From Oscillospiraceae bacterium (GTDB taxonomy: Bacteria; Bacillota; Clostridia; Oscillospirales; Acutalibacteraceae): a stretch of DNA of 64,000 nt. This document shows positions 61,230 to 64,000 of this stretch, piece after piece. How positions within the stretch are numbered: the first letter of the stretch is position 1; each line of letters begins with the position of its first letter. The stretch spans positions 1-64,000 of the forward strand of contig CAJTCS010000003.1 in the NCBI GenBank assembly GCA_910574995.1, in the 5' to 3' direction. A program made the translations under genes and the position numbers. The notes beneath the pieces are model-generated. The model saw only the letters and a list, made by a program, of their open reading frames with translations. It was not told the DNA's origin and searched no databases.

Positions 61230-62965
61230 TCAAACGAACCCCCGATCCCCGATACCCAGCACGAAGTCAGCGCGTCGCCGCGCGCGACGGTTACGCGGAT
61301 ATTCAATCCGCATTGTGCCGAAGTATTCGTTTTATTTGTGAACACGTGCGCCACGCCCTGTATTACGGCGTTCGTGCAATCCTCCCAAACGGGCGAAGCG
61401 TCAAAAGGATTGTTGCATACCTCGACTTTGAATTCGCCGCCAGCGGGAATTTCTCTGTTCACGCTCACATTGCAGCGTGTCGGCTGCGTGTCCGCTTCCA
61501 GCGGTTCGGAAAGCACGATCACAAAGCCGGAAATCGACTTCGTAAACGTAAGCGTCCGTGTGGCGCTGTTTCCGACGTTATCCGTTGCCGTGATCGTCAG
61601 CGTATGCGCTCCGTTTGAAAGCGCCGTGAAATTGTTTCCGGTAACTGCTGCCGCAAGCGTCGCGCCCAGCGTGACGTTGTTTTTCGTCGCGGTCGTTTTG
61701 TTGTCCACCTTTTCAACGACGTTCACCACGTCATTGTCCGGATCGGTCACGCTGTAATTATAGGTGAAGCCCGCCGCCTTCGTCCCTAAATTCGCATTGC
61801 TTCCGGAAATCGCGGGCGGCTGATTGTGAATTACGGCAATATCGCCGCTGGTGGTGTACGCGGAATAATTGCCGTAACTGTCTTTCGCGCGGACGCGGTA
61901 TTTTAACGTATTCCACGCCGTCGATACCGCTTCCGTAAACGTCCGCGACGCGGACGCTTGAACTTGCGTCCACGCTCCGCTGTTGTATGAACGCTCGAAG
62001 CAGTACGTCAGCGCGTCGCCGTCCGGATCGGTCGCCGCCGCGCAAGAAATATTAATATTGTTTCCGCTGTACGCCGTGGCGGGCGCTGTAATTCCGGAAG
62101 GCGCTGTCGGCGCGGAATTGTAGATTATAGTATAATTGCCCGCGCTGTTCGTGGTATCAGATACCAAGATAGAAGATTTCAGATTACAAAGCGGGCGAAC
62201 GCCGCTGTTCCCGCCGCAAGCGCTGTAGTAGTTCAACGCGCCGTCCGTGTAGACGCGGCGGACGCTGCAGGCGTTCGAGAAATAAGGCGTTCTAAGCCAC
62301 CAATACCAGCCCTTCGTCGTTGCGAAGTTGCTGCTTGTGTATCCGTCCGCATTGCTCACGCATTCCGCCGTGGGATATGCGACGCGGGAAGCGTCGTTGC
62401 TGAACAATGCCAGCCGTGAACCTTCGGCGATACTGTTTTCGTTTGCAAGTCCCACTTCGGTGGTGGACGCAAGAAACATTTTCGCGTTAAAGGTTTCGTA
62501 ACTGCCGCCGTCCGTCGAAGATTTAACGACGGTCAGCGTTGTGGTTAAAAGCTCCGCAACGAACTTCGGATCAAGCATTGCAAGGAAGCCCGCCCACGCC
62601 GTGTACGGATTATATGTAACGTGTGTGCTTTTCGTCGTCGGCGCTTGATCTGCGCTGTGCTTTGCGCTGTACCAATTTCCCGCCGTCGCGTTGCTGTTCA
62701 GCCATTGCAAAAGGTTTGAATGAATGTGTCTGTTGTTGCCGTAGCTCTTCCGGTTACTGTCGCTGTTGTTCGGCTCTTTTGCGTCCGAAGCCATGATTTG
62801 AATAATCTTTTCAGCGATCAGCGTTACCGAATTCGCGGGGTAGCCGCTGTGGTTCATGTCTGCAACCTTGAAAACGATCTTCGCCCCGAACCGCGATTGA
62901 TACGCGGAAAGAACCGGAACTTCGATCTTGTCGCCCACCGACAAGCTGCTTAATGCTTTTGACAT
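61226..62965 (-). CDS. Tail/receptor-binding protein with DGR-like variable domain
   Basis: A 579-residue protein, likely displayed on the phage particle. The N-terminus starts VGDKIEVPVLSAYQSRFGAK; residues ~90-290 form a DUF6273/C-type-lectin-like domain ending GWYWWLRTPYFSNACSVRR and GNSGVRPLCNL, as in known DGR target proteins. After it come two Ig/fibronectin-like modules (from SAPTAPSGITAPATAYSG, and PPAISGSNANLGTKAAGFTY). The GVRP end is internal, not at the C-terminus. GGAGGAAAAG before ATG. Lies 20 nt after the reverse transcriptase gene. Confidence 0.82.
   Translation of the reverse strand: MSKALSSLSVGDKIEVPVLSAYQSRFGAKIVFKVADMNHSGYPANSVTLIAEKIIQIMASDAKEPNNSDSNRKSYGNNRHIHSNLLQWLNSNATAGNWYSAKHSADQAPTTKSTHVTYNPYTAWAGFLAMLDPKFVAELLTTTLTVVKSSTDGGSYETFNAKMFLASTTEVGLANENSIAEGSRLALFSNDASRVAYPTAECVSNADGYTSSNFATTKGWYWWLRTPYFSNACSVRRVYTDGALNYYSACGGNSGVRPLCNLKSSILVSDTTNSAGNYTIIYNSAPTAPSGITAPATAYSGNNINISCAAATDPDGDALTYCFERSYNSGAWTQVQASASRTFTEAVSTAWNTLKYRVRAKDSYGNYSAYTTSGDIAVIHNQPPAISGSNANLGTKAAGFTYNYSVTDPDNDVVNVVEKVDNKTTATKNNVTLGATLAAAVTGNNFTALSNGAHTLTITATDNVGNSATRTLTFTKSISGFVIVLSEPLEADTQPTRCNVSVNREIPAGGEFKVEVCNNPFDASPVWEDCTNAVIQGVAHVFTNKTNTSAQCGLNIRVTVARGDALTSCWVSGIGGSFE
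62204..62281 (-). other. Candidate DGR variable repeat (VR)
   Basis: About 26 codons in which some 15 positions are NNC (TTC, AAC, TGC, AGC, CGC, TAC, GGC), each reachable from AAC by changes at the first two bases only, interspersed with framework codons for V, T-D-G-A-L and A. This is what adenine-targeted mutagenesis of a template gives. No near-identical template copy was found in the window. Confidence 0.6.
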
Positions 62966-62985
62966 TTCTTTTCCTCCTTCGGTTT

Positions 62986-64000
62986 TTAGTGATTTTCAAA
63001 ACTGCCGAATACGTCGCAATACTCCGATATATACCCGCAAAAATAGCTTTTGTGGTAGTACGGGCATTCCCTGCACGGTATTTCGCCGCAAGGCAAGATC
63101 GGCGGCGCGTCGTTTTCCTTTTCTTCAATCCCGAAAAGGCTTTTGTAATATTGATCCGTTCGCCGTATCAAGTGATAGCAATTCCCCTTTGAAGCGTGTC
63201 CTCTCCAGCTTTGATAGGATTGTTCGATCGTCTTTTGGTCGATCTTTCCCGCCGCTTTCAGTCCGGCAAATTTCTTCAACTTCCGCTTCATGTTGTTTTT
63301 GCTGCGGCGGCGCACCTTCCGGATCACTTTTCCCGTTTCCGTCAAGTACGTGTGAAAGCCAAGAAAATCAATGCCGTTCTTCAATGGGTAGATATTTGTT
63401 TTCGCGTTCAGCGAAAGCCCGCGCGCTGCGACGAACGCTTCAATTTCCTTCCGGCAATGCCGCAAGTATTCTTTATCCTCATGGATCAAGAAGAAGTCGT
63501 CCATATAGCGCCCGTAATATTTGATACCCAGCTTTTCCTTGATGAAATGATCCAGCCCGTCAAGGTAGAGAAGGGCGAAAAGCTGTGAAGTTTGATTTCC
63601 GATCGGTATTCCGACGTTTCCTTCCGTGCTGTCGATGATAAGATCGACAAGCCACAAAACGTCCGGATCGGTTATCTTCTCGCGGATTAAGGTTTTCAGA
63701 ACGTCATGCCGGATCGAATAGAAGTATTTTGAAATATCGCCCTTCAAAATCCAGCCGTCAACGCCGTTCTTCCTGTAAAACCTCCGCAAGAACTCTTGAA
63801 GCCGCCCCAGCCCGTCGTGCGTACCTTTCCCCACCTGTGAAGCGTAATTGTCGCGTATGAACGATCGCGTCAAGATCGGTTCAAGCACATTGTCGCAAAG
63901 CGCGTGTTGAACCACTTTATCCTTGTAGCTGTTCGACATAACGACGCGCTTCTTCGGTTCGTAAACCTCGAACGTGTTATACGGGGACATGGTGTATTTC
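62986..64000 (-). CDS. Reverse transcriptase, DGR-type (5' end outside window)
   Basis: At least 338 residues, open to the right edge, so the N-terminus is missing. Palm motifs: VYEPKKRVVMSNSYKDKVVQ, GDISKYFYSIRHDVL, GIPIGNQTSQLFALLYLDGL and GRYMDDFFLIHED. The (I/L)GNxTSQ form of motif 4 is characteristic of diversity-generating retroelement enzymes, not of retrons or group II introns (QG). The C-terminus has an unusual Cys-rich tail (PCGEIPCRECPYYHKSYFCG), a possible metal site. It is followed on the same strand by the variable tail protein. Confidence 0.88.
   Translation of the reverse strand, partial: KYTMSPYNTFEVYEPKKRVVMSNSYKDKVVQHALCDNVLEPILTRSFIRDNYASQVGKGTHDGLGRLQEFLRRFYRKNGVDGWILKGDISKYFYSIRHDVLKTLIREKITDPDVLWLVDLIIDSTEGNVGIPIGNQTSQLFALLYLDGLDHFIKEKLGIKYYGRYMDDFFLIHEDKEYLRHCRKEIEAFVAARGLSLNAKTNIYPLKNGIDFLGFHTYLTETGKVIRKVRRRSKNNMKRKLKKFAGLKAAGKIDQKTIEQSYQSWRGHASKGNCYHLIRRTDQYYKSLFGIEEKENDAPPILPCGEIPCRECPYYHKSYFCGYISEYCDVFGSFENH

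Noticed and set aside
1-64000. CRISPR array
   Set aside because: No regularly spaced 25-40 bp repeats and no cas genes were seen; the only spaced repeats are the 66-bp pair, the MITEs and short hairpins.
62986-64000. Retron or group II intron reverse transcriptase
   Set aside because: Motif 4 is IGNQTSQ rather than the PQG form, there is no maturase domain and no msr/msd-like structure beside it in the window.

Overview
The window looks like the chromosome of a GC-rich, low-abundance-of-AT Firmicute of the class Clostridia, probably a gut Oscillospirales-type anaerobe. This is inferred from near-consensus sigma-70 promoters with strong GGAGG ribosome sites, an SLH surface protein, a ferredoxin-type aldo/keto reductase, a DnaD plus DnaC-type helicase-loader pair, a NimA-like flavoprotein and Tn1549-like and IS30 debris. 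No rRNA is complete enough to name a species. Layout: (1) 1-5 kb, a large secreted S-layer/cadherin-like protein on the minus strand. (2) 4.8-7.2 kb, a tyrosine integrase with candidate arm-type sites, then a 161-bp TA-flanked MITE. (3) 7.2-13.3 kb, a five-gene minus operon for a Gld-type ABC exporter (ATPase, permease, GldG-like, DUF4340) plus an ABC_sub_bind lipoprotein. (4) 13.5-16.1 kb, a plus operon of DUF1015, a Nudix hydrolase and a lipoprotein. (5) 16.1-18.3 kb, methyltransferase, a frameshifted small gene and a NimA-like protein behind a leader with an intrinsic terminator; next to it lies an orphan 150-nt 3' piece of 23S rRNA fused to a 66-bp repeat that also occurs near the integrase. 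(6) 18.4-26.5 kb, housekeeping and metabolic genes: AKR, DUF2752, DegV, sugar kinase, ricin-type lectin, murF, VOC protein, nucleotidyltransferase. (7) 26.5-28.9 kb, cold-shock gene with a structured leader, and a MarR/MATE unit with a perfect operator. (8) 29.2-48.1 kb, two complete oligopeptide ABC importers (oppABCDF on plus, a second SBP-B-C-D-F set on minus) enclosing a two-component system, an HtrA protease and an FGGY kinase. (9) 48.5-54.8 kb, Dabb protein, MATE pump, DnaD-like and DnaC-like proteins, glycogen debranching enzyme. (10) 55.0-56.0 kb, a compressed relic of a Tn1549-like conjugative element. (11) 56.0-64 kb, the edge of a prophage with different base and codon use: IS30-type transposase, two Xre regulators, a HIRAN membrane protein, holin, NlpC/P60-like endolysin, tail-end proteins and a reverse transcriptase cut by the window edge. 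The most interesting system is this last one: the reverse transcriptase carries the DGR-type motif and sits 20 nt upstream of a tail-type protein whose WWLR...GVRP segment is a run of NNC codons, as expected for a diversity-generating retroelement (DGR). Its template repeat and accessory gene are not visible and would have to lie beyond the right edge. How the genes work together: peptide import by two Opp systems, envelope stress handling by the two-component/HtrA cluster, and antiporters under local control make up the resident genome; the integrase, MITEs, rRNA fragment, ICE relic and prophage show that this chromosome segment is a repeated target of mobile DNA.
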